From NCBI RefSeq assembly GCF_003862435.1, contig NZ_RHGY01000001.1, positions 62,001 to 126,000 of the forward strand: DNA of 64,000 nt, written 5' to 3'. Positions within the stretch are counted from its first letter, which is position 1; each line of letters begins with the position of its first letter. The position numbers and the translations under genes were made by a program. The notes under the pieces were generated by a model, which saw only the letters and a list, made by a program, of their open reading frames with translations, was not told where the DNA came from and did no database searches. Below, in pieces: positions 25,023 to 34,183 of the stretch. Source of the DNA: Weissella viridescens (GTDB lineage Bacteria; Bacillota; Bacilli; Lactobacillales; Lactobacillaceae).

Positions 25023-25899
25023 GAAGAAGTCTATTTTAGGCGATGGTGGTGGACTAGGTGCGCTTTTTGCTGACCAAGGTCTTGATACATCGGTTAGCAA
25101 TGAAGATGCGGTCCGCGAATTGCCAGTCACATCAATTGAAGCAAATCCATTTCAACCACGTCATATTTTTAATGCCGATGCGTTACTTGATTTAACGGCA
25201 TCGATTAAGGAAAACGGCGTTTTGCAACCAATCATTGTGCGTCACAGTCCTAAAGACAGTCAAAAGTATGAAATTTTGGCGGGTGAACGCCGTTGGCGTG
25301 CGTCACAATCAGCAGGCTTGGAAACAATCCCAGCGATTGTACGTAAATATACGGATGAACAAATGTTGCAAGCTTCTATTTTAGAGAATTTGCAACGTGA
25401 GGATTTGACGCCACTTGAAGAAGCGCAAGCATACCGCGATATGATGACGGCGTTGAACTTGACGCAAGAACAAGTTGCCAAGCGCTTAGGAAAGGCGCGT
25501 TCAGCCGTAGCTAATCTGCTGCGTTTGTTGAACTTGCCTGATGAAGTTAAAGCGATGGTCGATGCCGGTGATCTATCAATGGGGCAAGCGCGAACATTGC
25601 TTGGTTTGCACAATAAGCGACGGATTATCCCAGTTGCCAAGCGCGTTGTACGTGAAGGCATGACTGTGCGTCAAGTTGAGCAATTGGTCAATAAGTTGAA
25701 TGAACAGTCTGAACCACAACCTAAAACTGATGAAAAGTCAGCCTATCTGGCTGAAACGCAATCAGCATTGGAAGATAAGTTTGGCACTAAAGTCAATGTG
25801 ACCCGTAACCGTAAAGGGGCCGGAAAAATTGAAATTTCATATTTGTCAGACGACGACTTAAATCGGATTTTTGATGTGTTAGATATTTCATTAGATTAA
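25009..25899 (+). CDS. parB: Chromosome partitioning protein ParB (Spo0J)
   Basis: 296 residues. N-terminal CTP-binding/ParB domain with IEANPFQPR and the motif LAGERRWRAS near residue 88, then the box ILENLQREDLTPLEEAQAY, then a helix-turn-helix (VAKRLGKARSAVANLLRLL) that should bind parS, and a C-terminal dimer domain. AAAGGAGGT within the parA gene precedes the start. The three good parS sites in this window are its likely targets. Confidence 0.94.
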   Translation: MATSKKKSILGDGGGLGALFADQGLDTSVSNEDAVRELPVTSIEANPFQPRHIFNADALLDLTASIKENGVLQPIIVRHSPKDSQKYEILAGERRWRASQSAGLETIPAIVRKYTDEQMLQASILENLQREDLTPLEEAQAYRDMMTALNLTQEQVAKRLGKARSAVANLLRLLNLPDEVKAMVDAGDLSMGQARTLLGLHNKRRIIPVAKRVVREGMTVRQVEQLVNKLNEQSEPQPKTDEKSAYLAETQSALEDKFGTKVNVTRNRKGAGKIEISYLSDDDLNRIFDVLDISLD

Positions 25900-25916
25900 T
25901 CTGAAGGAGGGCGACG

Positions 25917-26105
25917 ATGTACGAATTAAATGATATTGTCGAAATGCGTAAAGGTCACCCTTGTGGTGCTAACGCATGGAAAATTGTGCGCATGGGCGCA
26001 GATATGAAAGTTGTCTGCCAAGGTTGCCAGCGCCAAGTCACATTGACGCGCCACGATTTCGACAAGCGCTTTAAGCGCGTTTTAGAAAAAGCAAACGAAG
26101 ACTAA
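25917..26105 (+). CDS. DUF951-domain protein
   Basis: 62 residues, a small basic protein of the DUF951 family (YyaB/YyzM type) that regularly follows parB in lactic acid bacteria. The start is MYELNDIVEMRKGHPCGAN, and two Cys pairs (HPCGAN and VCQGCQ) may form a metal site. Function unknown. GAAGGAGG lies upstream. Confidence 0.88.
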   Translation: MYELNDIVEMRKGHPCGANAWKIVRMGADMKVVCQGCQRQVTLTRHDFDKRFKRVLEKANED

Positions 26106-26126
26106 AAGAAAAAGAGGGATTAAGAA

Positions 26127-27230
26127 ATGGCTTTAACAGCAGGAATTGTCGGTTTGCCCAACGTTGGTAAGTCAACACTATTTAACGCGATTACTAAAGC
26201 AGGGGCGGAAATGGCCAACTATCCTTTCGCCACAATCGAACCCAACGTGGGAATGGTTGAAGTACCAGATGACCGTTTGGTCCGAATTCAAGAATTAGTA
26301 CCAGCCGACAAGGTTGTGCCAACGACTTTTGAATTTACTGACATTGCCGGAATCGTTAAGGGTGCTTCACAAGGTGAAGGACTTGGAAACAAGTTCTTGG
26401 AAAACATTCGTCAAGTGAACGCAATTGTGCATGTTGTGCGTGCGTTTGATGATGATGATATTACGCACGTGACGGGTGTCGTTGATCCGATTGCGGACAT
26501 CGAGACCATCAACACTGAATTGGTTTTGGCTGATTTGGAAGCTGTTGATAAGCGCTATGCTAAGGTTGAAAAGATGGCTAAGTCAGCTAAGGATAAAGAT
26601 GCCGTGGCTGAATTTGAAGTTTTGGAAAAGCTAAAGCCAGCCTTGGAAGCTGGTAAGCCAGCACGTTCATTGGACTGGAACGAAGAAGAACAAAAAATTG
26701 TGCAAGGCTTGTTCTTGTTGACGTCAAAGCCTGTGCTTTACGTGGCGAACGTAGCTGAAGATGACATGGCTGACCCAACTTCAGGTAAGTATTACCAACA
26801 AGTTGCGGAATATGCAGCGCAAGATCATGCAGAAGTGATTGGTATCTCAGCCCGTGCCGAAGAAGAAATCGCTGAAATGGATGATGCAGACAAGCAAGAG
26901 TTCATGGAATTGCAAGGAATTACAGAACCTGGTTTGAACCGTTTGATTCGTACGGCTTACCACTTGCTTGATTTGCGTACATTCTTTACCGCTGGTGGTA
27001 AGGAAACCCGTGCCTGGACCTTTAAGGCTGGAATGAAGGCACCGCAAGCAGCTGGTGTCATTCACTCAGACTTCGAACGTGGATTTATCCGTGCCGAAAC
27101 AGTTGCCTTCGACGATTTGGACCAACTTGGTTCAATGAAGGCCGTTAAGGAAGCCGGAAAGCGTCGCTCTGAAGGTAAGGAGTATGTTGTCCAAGATGGT
27201 GACATCATGGAATTCCTATTCAACGTATAG
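26127..27230 (+). CDS. ychF: Redox-regulated ATPase YchF
   Basis: 367 residues of the Obg-related, HAS-GTPase class that prefers ATP. G1 is GIVGLPNVGKSTLFNAIT; then FTDIAGIVKGASQGEGLGNKFL, and the C-terminal TGS domain with TFFTAGGKETRAWTF. It associates with ribosomes and is implicated in stress responses in several bacteria. GAGGGATTAAG precedes the start. The next gene begins 12 bases after its stop. Confidence 0.95.
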   Translation: MALTAGIVGLPNVGKSTLFNAITKAGAEMANYPFATIEPNVGMVEVPDDRLVRIQELVPADKVVPTTFEFTDIAGIVKGASQGEGLGNKFLENIRQVNAIVHVVRAFDDDDITHVTGVVDPIADIETINTELVLADLEAVDKRYAKVEKMAKSAKDKDAVAEFEVLEKLKPALEAGKPARSLDWNEEEQKIVQGLFLLTSKPVLYVANVAEDDMADPTSGKYYQQVAEYAAQDHAEVIGISARAEEEIAEMDDADKQEFMELQGITEPGLNRLIRTAYHLLDLRTFFTAGGKETRAWTFKAGMKAPQAAGVIHSDFERGFIRAETVAFDDLDQLGSMKAVKEAGKRRSEGKEYVVQDGDIMEFLFNV

Positions 27231-27241
27231 TGGAGAGAAAA

Positions 27242-27985
27242 ATGACTGAAAATAAAAATCAAAACCAAACAGCGCCGGCGTTGAAGACACACGCTGAGTT
27301 AGCTGAAAGTGGTTTAACAAAACGTAACCAAGAATTCATGTGGCAGGTACAATCATCAGCCAATGATGATCAAATCAATGCTGGTTTGGTTGCTGAGATT
27401 GAAGCAAAATTGTTAGAAGCGCAAAAGTCTGGTGCAACAGCTAAGCAAATTTATGGTACGCCAGAAAACGCTTTGGGAATTAAGACAAAGGAAGTTCGTC
27501 AAAGTCAATCAGGACAACAAGCATCAATCAACTATGCGGCCAACGGCTTCTGGAAGATTGCGGTCGACAACAGTTTTGTCTTCTTCATGATGTTTAGTTT
27601 GATGTTTGGGATTATGTTGCTCTTTAGTGCCAAGCAAGTCACAGCATCAGGTCAAAGTGTTGGATCATTAGGTTTGACGGCCTTAATTCTGACGTCAATT
27701 ACTGGTGGGGTTTTCTTCGCTGGATGGACCATGTTGATGGCACCAAATGCAGAAGGTCAACGTCGTAACGTGATTCTTCGAATTGTTGGGTCATTGGTTA
27801 TCTTTGCGGCATGGTTTGGGTGCTACATGGGATTCGGTTTGATTCCAACAGTTGTGAATCCAATCTTGCCAGGATGGATTTACTTGATTCTTGCCGGACT
27901 TTCATTCTTGGGATTCCAATGGTGGCGTCGCAAGACCGGTATGCAAGGTGGTTTCTTAGGTGGTGCTGGTAAAGCACGCAAGTAA
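27242..27985 (+). CDS. DUF1129-family membrane protein
   Basis: 247 residues. A polar N-terminal 110 residues with the DUF1129 pattern (LTKRNQEFMWQVQ, AKQIYGTPENALGI), then four or more membrane segments starting near residue 115, and a basic C-terminal tail. Function unknown. The ATG at 27242 with GGAGAG upstream is preferred to a GTG start at 27230. It follows ychF, as in many Lactobacillales. Confidence 0.85.
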   Translation: MTENKNQNQTAPALKTHAELAESGLTKRNQEFMWQVQSSANDDQINAGLVAEIEAKLLEAQKSGATAKQIYGTPENALGIKTKEVRQSQSGQQASINYAANGFWKIAVDNSFVFFMMFSLMFGIMLLFSAKQVTASGQSVGSLGLTALILTSITGGVFFAGWTMLMAPNAEGQRRNVILRIVGSLVIFAAWFGCYMGFGLIPTVVNPILPGWIYLILAGLSFLGFQWWRRKTGMQGGFLGGAGKARK

Positions 27986-28033
27986 TGTACGGCTGTAATG
28001 GCGTACCGTCAACCTGGAATAGGGGTGAATTGA

Positions 28034-28723
28034 ATGAAAATATTGATTGTTGATGATGATCATGAAATTGCAGAACTACTAGAAATTTATGTTAAGAATG
28101 AAGGTTATGAACCGATTTCAGCCGACAATGGTAAGGACGCCTTGAAGAAGTTGCGGACAAACCCAGACGTTGGTTTGGTAATCTTAGACATTATGATGCC
28201 TGAAATGGATGGAACTGAAGTGGTTAAGGAGATTCGTAAGGATAATCCAATTCCAATTTTGTTGCTTTCAGCTAAGTCAGGAGCCATGGATAAAATTCAA
28301 GGATTGATTCAAGGGGCGGATGATTACGTCACGAAGCCATTTAATCCATTGGAAGTGATGGCGCGTGTCCGTGCACTTTTGCGTCGTTCACAAAACGGCA
28401 TGCAACAAGAAGCACCAGAAATTCTTGATATTGGACCATTGACGATTAATAAAGATAGTCATGAAGTGAAGACGGCTGATGGCGTTGAAGTGAATTTGAC
28501 GGCTTTGGAATTCGGAATTCTCTATCTTTTGGCGTCACATCCAAATCGTGTCTTCAGTGCAGATGATATCTTCGAACGTGTCTGGCAACAAGAGTCAGTG
28601 GTTTCAGCTAAAACAGTCATGGTGCACGTTTCGCACCTACGTGATAAATTAGAAGAAGCAACTGGCGGTAATCAAGTTGTCCAAACCGTTTGGGGCGTGG
28701 GCTACAAGATTGAAGTCTTATAA
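28034..28723 (+). CDS. OmpR-family response regulator (VanR-like)
   Basis: 229 residues. Receiver domain: acidic triad IVDDDHE, phospho-acceptor in VILDIMMPEMDG, Lys in DDYVTKPFNPLEV; then a winged-helix DNA-binding domain with VHVSHLRDKLEE. AGGGGTG precedes the start. It forms an operon with the kinase downstream. Targets and signal unknown. Confidence 0.9.
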   Translation: MKILIVDDDHEIAELLEIYVKNEGYEPISADNGKDALKKLRTNPDVGLVILDIMMPEMDGTEVVKEIRKDNPIPILLLSAKSGAMDKIQGLIQGADDYVTKPFNPLEVMARVRALLRRSQNGMQQEAPEILDIGPLTINKDSHEVKTADGVEVNLTALEFGILYLLASHPNRVFSADDIFERVWQQESVVSAKTVMVHVSHLRDKLEEATGGNQVVQTVWGVGYKIEVL

Positions 28724-28741
28724 GAAAAAAGGAAATTAGGG

Positions 28742-29863
28742 ATGAAACATAATACTTTAGAATGGGTGGTCTTCACCCTTAAGAGTGTCGTTTCGGCCCT
28801 ATTTTTTGTGTTCGCCTTTTATGGCGTGATGGGCTTGTGGCTATTAACGCAACAAGCAACGCTAACCCAAGCGACGCTCACTAGTGTGTGGACGCAACAT
28901 ACGCTCGCTGCTATTTTGGCAGCTGTAGTTACGCTGATTGGGTGGGTTTTATCGGTGCGCTATTTCCATACGCAATTGCAATTAACATCATTAACGCAAG
29001 CGGTGAATGAATTAGGTGTACAAGTAAAGAATGCAAAAGATATGGACGGAAATCCGGCAGTCACGGATCTTAAATTAGGCCGACGCCTACGACCAATGGC
29101 AAAGAGTGTGGATGATCTTTACATGGCTGCACAAAATGCCATGGAAGAGGAACGTGATATTGAACGTTCTAAGGATGAGATGATTACGAATGTGTCGCAT
29201 GATTTGCGGACACCGTTAACATCAATTTTGGGTTACTTGGGATTGATTGTGAACGACTCACCGCAAACGCTGACGGTTGAAGATGCAAAGCAGTATGCGA
29301 CGACCGCTTTCAGCAAGGCCCAACAAATGAAATCATTGGTTGAAGATCTATTTGACTACACGCAGGTGAAGCAAGTGGACTTCAAATTACGTTGGGCACC
29401 CTTGGATTTGGCCGCCCTACTCCAACAATTGTCAGCTTCTTATGAACTAGAAGCAAAACAAAAGGATGTTGTGATTTCAGCGGTAACTAATCCAAAACGG
29501 ATTGAAATGATTGGTGACCCGGATCAATTAGCCCGAGTCTTCATGAATTTGATTAGTAATGCGTTGAAGTACGGAAAAAATGCGACGTTTATTCGTTTAT
29601 CAGCCAAGATTATTGAAGATGAGAATGTGGTTGAAGTACGGGTTACGAACAATGGTGATCCGATTCCAGCCGATTCAATTGATCGTTTATTTGATCGATT
29701 CTATCGTGTGGAGAGTTCACGTAATACTGGTACAGGTGGGACCGGACTTGGTTTAGCTATTGTCAGTAGCGTGGTTGAAGCGCATGGCGGAACAATTGAA
29801 GTTACCTCTGATCCAGAGTTAACGAGTTTCATTATTCGTTTGCCATTGCAAGAAACTGAATAA
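28742..29863 (+). CDS. Sensor histidine kinase (VanS-like)
   Basis: 373 residues. Two membrane helices near the N-terminus (about residues 15-33 and 52-68) with a very short outside loop, then the kinase: H-box DEMITNVSHDLRTPLTSI, N-box LISNALKYGKN, and G-box GGTGLGLAIVSSV. The short loop implies that it senses the membrane or a lipid-linked partner rather than a large ligand (inference). It starts 18 bases after the regulator gene. Confidence 0.9.
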   Translation: MKHNTLEWVVFTLKSVVSALFFVFAFYGVMGLWLLTQQATLTQATLTSVWTQHTLAAILAAVVTLIGWVLSVRYFHTQLQLTSLTQAVNELGVQVKNAKDMDGNPAVTDLKLGRRLRPMAKSVDDLYMAAQNAMEEERDIERSKDEMITNVSHDLRTPLTSILGYLGLIVNDSPQTLTVEDAKQYATTAFSKAQQMKSLVEDLFDYTQVKQVDFKLRWAPLDLAALLQQLSASYELEAKQKDVVISAVTNPKRIEMIGDPDQLARVFMNLISNALKYGKNATFIRLSAKIIEDENVVEVRVTNNGDPIPADSIDRLFDRFYRVESSRNTGTGGTGLGLAIVSSVVEAHGGTIEVTSDPELTSFIIRLPLQETE

Positions 29864-29864
29864 T

Positions 29865-29900
29865 AAAAAAAGCATACGTTATGGCGTGTGCTTTTTTATT
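29865..29900 (+). terminator. Terminator after the VanRS-like operon
   Basis: AAAAGCATACG / CGTGTGCTTTT stem (one G-U) with T run. Confidence 0.85.
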
Positions 29901-30045
29901 GTTTAAATTATTTGGGAGAAATTTTGCATTTTTAAATTATTTTTGATAAATTACCCTTAATAATCCACCAAAATAATGTGTTTATTTGGAAGATGGCATG
30001 ATGAGCTTGGAATCTAAAACGATAAATAGCCCTTAGGAGGTTTTC

Positions 30046-30594
30046 ATGAAAGATAAGACAGCGAAACCTAATTTAACTATGGAATATGAAATTAAGGATA
30101 TTTATAAAATTATAGATGATCTCATAGATACATCCATATACCAAAGGATATTTTTTTTAGGTGAGATTTCAGGTGGGATAACATCTACTGATTTTTGGTG
30201 TATTGAGGAGGATGATAAAATATCTGATTTCGTAACTTACGAAGAAGGAAACGAAGGAACTGATGATAAATTGACTGCAGATATACTTGAGATGAATCAA
30301 TTTTTGACGCAGAAAAATATGAAAAATTTCAACCAAATATTTATTGAGTATACGTTTCAAAAGGAAGAAATAGTAGCTAACGTTGCGTTGGATTATTTTG
30401 ATTGGCCTGAGGAGGGCTTTGCTATGTACGGGGTACCTGACTATTATTTATCTAAAGCATTGGGGGAGAAGTACGTTACTAATTTCGGAATGGAGAATGT
30501 TGAAAAAATGACGAAGTATGCGGAAAGTCATGAGGCGGAAACGGCATTTAATTATCAGTTTAAAAACGAGAGAAAAGATGAATATGAAATTTAG
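30046..30594 (+). CDS. YezG/DUF600-like immunity protein, type A (A1)
   Basis: 182 residues, acidic, soluble, no signal. It resembles the DUF600/YezG-type antitoxins: an N-terminal helix, a strand with FFLGEISGGITSTDFW, a helix around EMNQFLTQ, then LDYFDWPEEGF and YYLSKALGEKYV near the C-terminus. It shares these with the A2 protein at 31139. AGGAGG lies eight bases before the start. It is the first gene of a five-gene AT-rich array, directly after a terminator. Assignment to immunity is by family resemblance, not by a seen partner toxin. Confidence 0.6.
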   Translation: MKDKTAKPNLTMEYEIKDIYKIIDDLIDTSIYQRIFFLGEISGGITSTDFWCIEEDDKISDFVTYEEGNEGTDDKLTADILEMNQFLTQKNMKNFNQIFIEYTFQKEEIVANVALDYFDWPEEGFAMYGVPDYYLSKALGEKYVTNFGMENVEKMTKYAESHEAETAFNYQFKNERKDEYEI

Positions 30595-31120
30595 AAAAGT
30601 ACCCTTTGAAGAGAGACTACATGAAGAAATTAATGATACCTTTCGATTTTTGAATACGTCCTTAGATTTGTCTGACATTGGGCATATATTTTATTGGGGA
30701 CAAGTATATGGCAATAGTAAAAGTGTTGGTTATTGGTATGTTGATGAAACTACAAAAATTATTGTTGATTCAGTGAATGGGGTGAATTACATTCTATTTC
30801 GTAGAATGATTGCTGAAGTTTCTATGTTTAAGAAAATGTTTTCGGATAACAATATGAAACCATACATTCAAGTGTTGATTGACTTTGATATGACTGGTTC
30901 ACAAGTCATTGCTAATGTAACTTTTGATAGTTATGACTGGAGAAAATTAGATTTTGATCTGGAATCTGTGTGGGATTATTACAGAGTAGAAACGGTTGGA
31001 TCAGAGTATCTTAAGAATGGCGACAACTTGGCAGATGTTAACAAAATGCAGGAATATGCTGCTGAACATGATGAAACTTTGCATTATCAAGTTGTTGTGG
31101 ATGATTTTAGATCTAATTAG
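30578..31120 (+). CDS. YezG/DUF600-like immunity protein, type B (B1)
   Basis: 180 residues from ATG 30578 (MNMKFRKVPFEERL), chosen because GAGAGAAAAG precedes it; the frame is open further up inside A1. Type-B features are KVPFEE at the start, GHIFYWGQVYG, IDFDMTGSQVIANVTFDSYDW, and VETVGSEYL at the end. B2 at 31653 shares all of them. It overlaps A1 by 17 bases, so translation is likely coupled. The strand-helix-DYFDW/YDW-helix order is that of A1 and C. Confidence 0.6.
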   Translation: MNMKFRKVPFEERLHEEINDTFRFLNTSLDLSDIGHIFYWGQVYGNSKSVGYWYVDETTKIIVDSVNGVNYILFRRMIAEVSMFKKMFSDNNMKPYIQVLIDFDMTGSQVIANVTFDSYDWRKLDFDLESVWDYYRVETVGSEYLKNGDNLADVNKMQEYAAEHDETLHYQVVVDDFRSN

Positions 31121-31138
31121 TAATAGCTGGGGGGACAT

Positions 31139-31639
31139 ATGGAACATAAATTGAATGTATTTGATGAAAAAATAGAACGACAGGTCGATAATATATTTGA
31201 GGTTATTAATAATCTTGTGGACCTAACTAACTGTTCAAATCTCTGGTTTTTTGGTAATGAATACGATGGGCTCTCATCCGTGAATTTTTGGTATGTTGGT
31301 GCAGATAAAAGGTTAAATGAATTTGCAGAATATCACAGTGAAAATCAAGGGATTGGTGAAAAATTGACAGCAGATATGCTTGAAATTGATCAGTTACTAA
31401 TAGGTCAAGGTGATCGTCCGTTTCGACAAATTTTGATTAATTATACTGTAAATGATGATGGAGGGATTCCGAAAATTAGTCTCGATTATTATGATTGGCC
31501 AGAAATTGGTTTTCCACTATTTGCAGCAGACAACTATTATAAATCAGTGACTGTTGGCGAGAAGTATGTAAAACAATCTGATAGACGCGTGGTTCATGAA
31601 ATGTTAGCTTATGTGAATGCACAGGAAAATAATAGTTAA
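31139..31639 (+). CDS. YezG/DUF600-like immunity protein, type A (A2)
   Basis: 166 residues, paralogue of A1: LWFFGNEYDGLSSVNFW, KLTADMLEIDQLL, ISLDYYDWPEIGF and YYKSVTVGEKYV all have counterparts in A1 (KLTADILEMNQFL, LDYFDWPEEGF, ALGEKYV). GGGGGG lies a few bases before the start. It begins the second copy of the A-B pair. Confidence 0.6.
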   Translation: MEHKLNVFDEKIERQVDNIFEVINNLVDLTNCSNLWFFGNEYDGLSSVNFWYVGADKRLNEFAEYHSENQGIGEKLTADMLEIDQLLIGQGDRPFRQILINYTVNDDGGIPKISLDYYDWPEIGFPLFAADNYYKSVTVGEKYVKQSDRRVVHEMLAYVNAQENNS

Positions 31640-31652
31640 GAAGAGGATTGGC

Positions 31653-32195
31653 ATGGATTTTAAGAAAGTACCTTTTGAAAAAAACTTAATTTTTGAGGTG
31701 AATGAAACATTTCAAGGAATAATTTCTACCATAGATGCAACACAGGTAGGACATTTATTTTTTTGGGGGGAGTTGTATGGAGATACTACCACAGATGATT
31801 TTTGGTATGTAAATGAAGAAAATATGTTGATTGAGGACTCAAAAAGAGTTGGTGAAAATGAATATATATTATCGTTGAGAATGTCAGCTGAAGTATTTCT
31901 TTTTGAAAAGATGTTTTCAGACCATCAATTGGAACCATATATCCACGTTCTTATTGATTTTGACATGACTGGTTCACAAGTGGTGGCCAAGTTAACGTTT
32001 GATAGGTATGACTGGAGACACTTAAATTTGGATCTGAGTCCGGATGCTGTGTGGGATTACTATACGGTAGAAACTGTCGGACCTGAATATCTTGAAAATG
32101 ATGATAACTTGGCAGATATTCACAAAATGCAGGAATATGCTGATAAACATGATGAAACTCTGCATTATCAAGTTTTTGTGGATGATTCAGAATAA
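31653..32195 (+). CDS. YezG/DUF600-like immunity protein, type B (B2)
   Basis: 180 residues from ATG 31653, with AAGAGG upstream. Near-copy of B1 in the core: LIDFDMTGSQVVAKLTFDRYDW and VWDYYTVETVGPEYLENDDN against the B1 equivalents. It follows A2 by 13 bases. The conservation between B1 and B2 extends to DNA (for example TGACATGACTGGTTCACAAG against TGATATGACTGGTTCACAAG), so the A-B module was duplicated in tandem. Confidence 0.6.
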   Translation: MDFKKVPFEKNLIFEVNETFQGIISTIDATQVGHLFFWGELYGDTTTDDFWYVNEENMLIEDSKRVGENEYILSLRMSAEVFLFEKMFSDHQLEPYIHVLIDFDMTGSQVVAKLTFDRYDWRHLNLDLSPDAVWDYYTVETVGPEYLENDDNLADIHKMQEYADKHDETLHYQVFVDDSE

Positions 32196-32218
32196 AAATA
32201 AACCGGGGTGTGGAGTAG

Positions 32219-32743
32219 ATGAGCAGTGCAGAAGATCAAATTATTGAGATTATTACAGATATTTGGCAAGTTACCGATGAAACGATCGGAGATGCTGATT
32301 TCTGGGATTTGTACTTTTTAGGTAAAAATCATGAAGGCAATCTTGATGCTGATTTCTGGTTTTTGGATCGTAATCAAGAACTTGTTTTCTTTTCAGAATT
32401 TGTGGAATCAGGAGTGGAGTCCTCAGAAGAACATCAAACGCATTTAAATGCGTATCGTGAACTTGTGAAGGAACTTGTATCAGTACTAAAAGGTGACCGC
32501 GATGATTCCGTTGCCCAAGATATCTTAATTACCTTTGGGAATAATGATGGTGATATCTCACTTGACACAACCATTAACTATGTTGATTTGTTAGCGGGCG
32601 GATTTGATGAAACCGACATTCTCAATTACTATTTGATTGAGACAGTCGGTGATGACTTTGTTCAAGAAAATTGTGAAACGAAGGCAGAGCGAATTGAGCA
32701 TGTTCGTAAGATGCAAGAGTATAAGGAAACACATTCAAATTAG
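32219..32743 (+). CDS. YezG/DUF600-like immunity protein, more distant (C)
   Basis: 174 residues, acidic. It keeps the family order: LYFLGKNHEGNLDADFWFLD, ILITFGNNDGDI, YYLIETVGDDF and VRKMQEYKE, but is more diverged than A and B and less AT-rich. It is the last gene of the array and is followed by a terminator. GGAG precedes the start. As with the others, a toxin partner is not in the window. Confidence 0.55.
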   Translation: MSSAEDQIIEIITDIWQVTDETIGDADFWDLYFLGKNHEGNLDADFWFLDRNQELVFFSEFVESGVESSEEHQTHLNAYRELVKELVSVLKGDRDDSVAQDILITFGNNDGDISLDTTINYVDLLAGGFDETDILNYYLIETVGDDFVQENCETKAERIEHVRKMQEYKETHSN

Positions 32744-32751
32744 TTTTTTGG

Positions 32752-32786
32752 AACACAGTAGGCAAATACCTACTGTGTTTTTTTGT
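32752..32786 (+). terminator. Terminator after the immunity array
   Basis: ACACAGTAGG / CCTACTGTGT stem with T run. Confidence 0.9.
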
Positions 32787-32903
32787 TCAAGAGAGATTGG
32801 TTTAACCCCTTGGGTAAAGCTATTAGAACTGGTATAGTAAGTGTTTGTACTGATAAAAGGTAAGTTAGCATCACGCATAAAATAATTGCTAGGAGGTGGG
32901 ATG

Positions 32904-34124
32904 ATGCGAGAATTTATGGCATTGGATCGGAACTTGAAGTTGCGAGCCTTGACGGTTTTTCTAACCGTGCTTTTGGGAAGCTCAATTGGGCCAAATATGA
33001 CGATTTACTATGTGCAACATTTTGGTTCATTTTGGACTGGGGTATTGCTCATGGCGGTTTCGGTCGCTGGTTTGATTTTCGGGTTGTATGGGGGACATAT
33101 TGCCGATGTGATTGGACGTAAACGAACGATTGAATATGGACAAATAGCCATGGTAGTCGGGTACGCCATTGCGATGGTGAACAATTCACCGTGGTTGGTG
33201 AACCCTTATGTGACCTTCATTGGTTTCTTATTAGCGATGATTGGCTCGTCTTTGGCGGATCCCGCTGAACAAGCCATGATGATTGACTCATCCACTCCTC
33301 AAAATCGACGTTTTGTCTTCGCATTGATTTATTGGATTCTAAATATTGGTGTCATGATTGGTGCTGCGATTGGGGGTTGGTTCTTCCGCGATTATTTGTT
33401 TGAATTACTCTTATTCATGACGATTGTGCCAATCATTAATTACTGCATTGTTCGTTTCGGGATGACTGAGACATTGGAACGCAGTGAACATGAACAAACA
33501 ACATCAATTTTGAGCGCTTTAAAGGGCTACTGGGCCGTCTTAAAAGATCGTCGATATTTGACCTTTGCTATGGCTTCAGTGCTCGCTTCGGTGGTTTATT
33601 TGCAACCTGACTACTATCTAGCGGCGCACCTGTCACAATCATTCCATGAATATCATTTATTTGGGATGGATATCTACGGACAGCGGATGTTGTCATTGAT
33701 GTTGGTCTTTAACACTGTGATTATTATTTTTGTCATGGGTTGGGTCACGCGTGCAACTGAAAAGTGGTATTTGGTTCGGGCTTTTGCAATTGGGGTTTTG
33801 CTCCAAGGGGGTGGGTTTGCGCTTTCATTCCTAATGCAAGACTTCTGGCCATTGATTATCGCAACCATTATCTTCACAACTGGAGAAATGATCGGGGTGC
33901 CAGCAAGTCAAACATTGCGTGCGGATATGATGGATCCGGCTAAGATTGGCGCTTATTCTGGAGTCTTCTCAGTGACGCGTCCGATTGGGGCTGTGATTGC
34001 CAGTGGCTTCGTGTCATTATCAGCCGTCGTTAATAACTGGGGCATTGCCGCGTTGTTGATGTTGGTCGTATTCTTGGCCATTTATTTGGTGGCACGCGCT
34101 GCCAAAATGCCAGCGCCATTTTAA
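32904..34124 (+). CDS. MFS transporter
   Basis: 406 residues, twelve membrane segments, MFS family. The loop 2-3 signature GGHIADVIGRKRTIEYG is present (GxxxDxxGRKR). No substrate-specific motif is clear; it looks like a drug or sugar exporter of the general MFS_1 type. The ATG at 32904 follows AGGAGGTGGG by seven bases; ATG 32901 is also possible. Terminator downstream. Substrate unknown. Confidence 0.85.
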   Translation: MREFMALDRNLKLRALTVFLTVLLGSSIGPNMTIYYVQHFGSFWTGVLLMAVSVAGLIFGLYGGHIADVIGRKRTIEYGQIAMVVGYAIAMVNNSPWLVNPYVTFIGFLLAMIGSSLADPAEQAMMIDSSTPQNRRFVFALIYWILNIGVMIGAAIGGWFFRDYLFELLLFMTIVPIINYCIVRFGMTETLERSEHEQTTSILSALKGYWAVLKDRRYLTFAMASVLASVVYLQPDYYLAAHLSQSFHEYHLFGMDIYGQRMLSLMLVFNTVIIIFVMGWVTRATEKWYLVRAFAIGVLLQGGGFALSFLMQDFWPLIIATIIFTTGEMIGVPASQTLRADMMDPAKIGAYSGVFSVTRPIGAVIASGFVSLSAVVNNWGIAALLMLVVFLAIYLVARAAKMPAPF

Positions 34125-34138
34125 TTAAACACAAACAA

Positions 34139-34175
34139 AAAATGCTTAGCACACAATGTGCTAAGCATTTTTTTG
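34139..34175. terminator. Bidirectional terminator
   Basis: AAATGCTTAGCACA / TGTGCTAAGCATTT stem with A-rich and T-rich flanks; between convergent genes. Confidence 0.9.
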
Positions 34176-34183
34176 ATCAGCGT

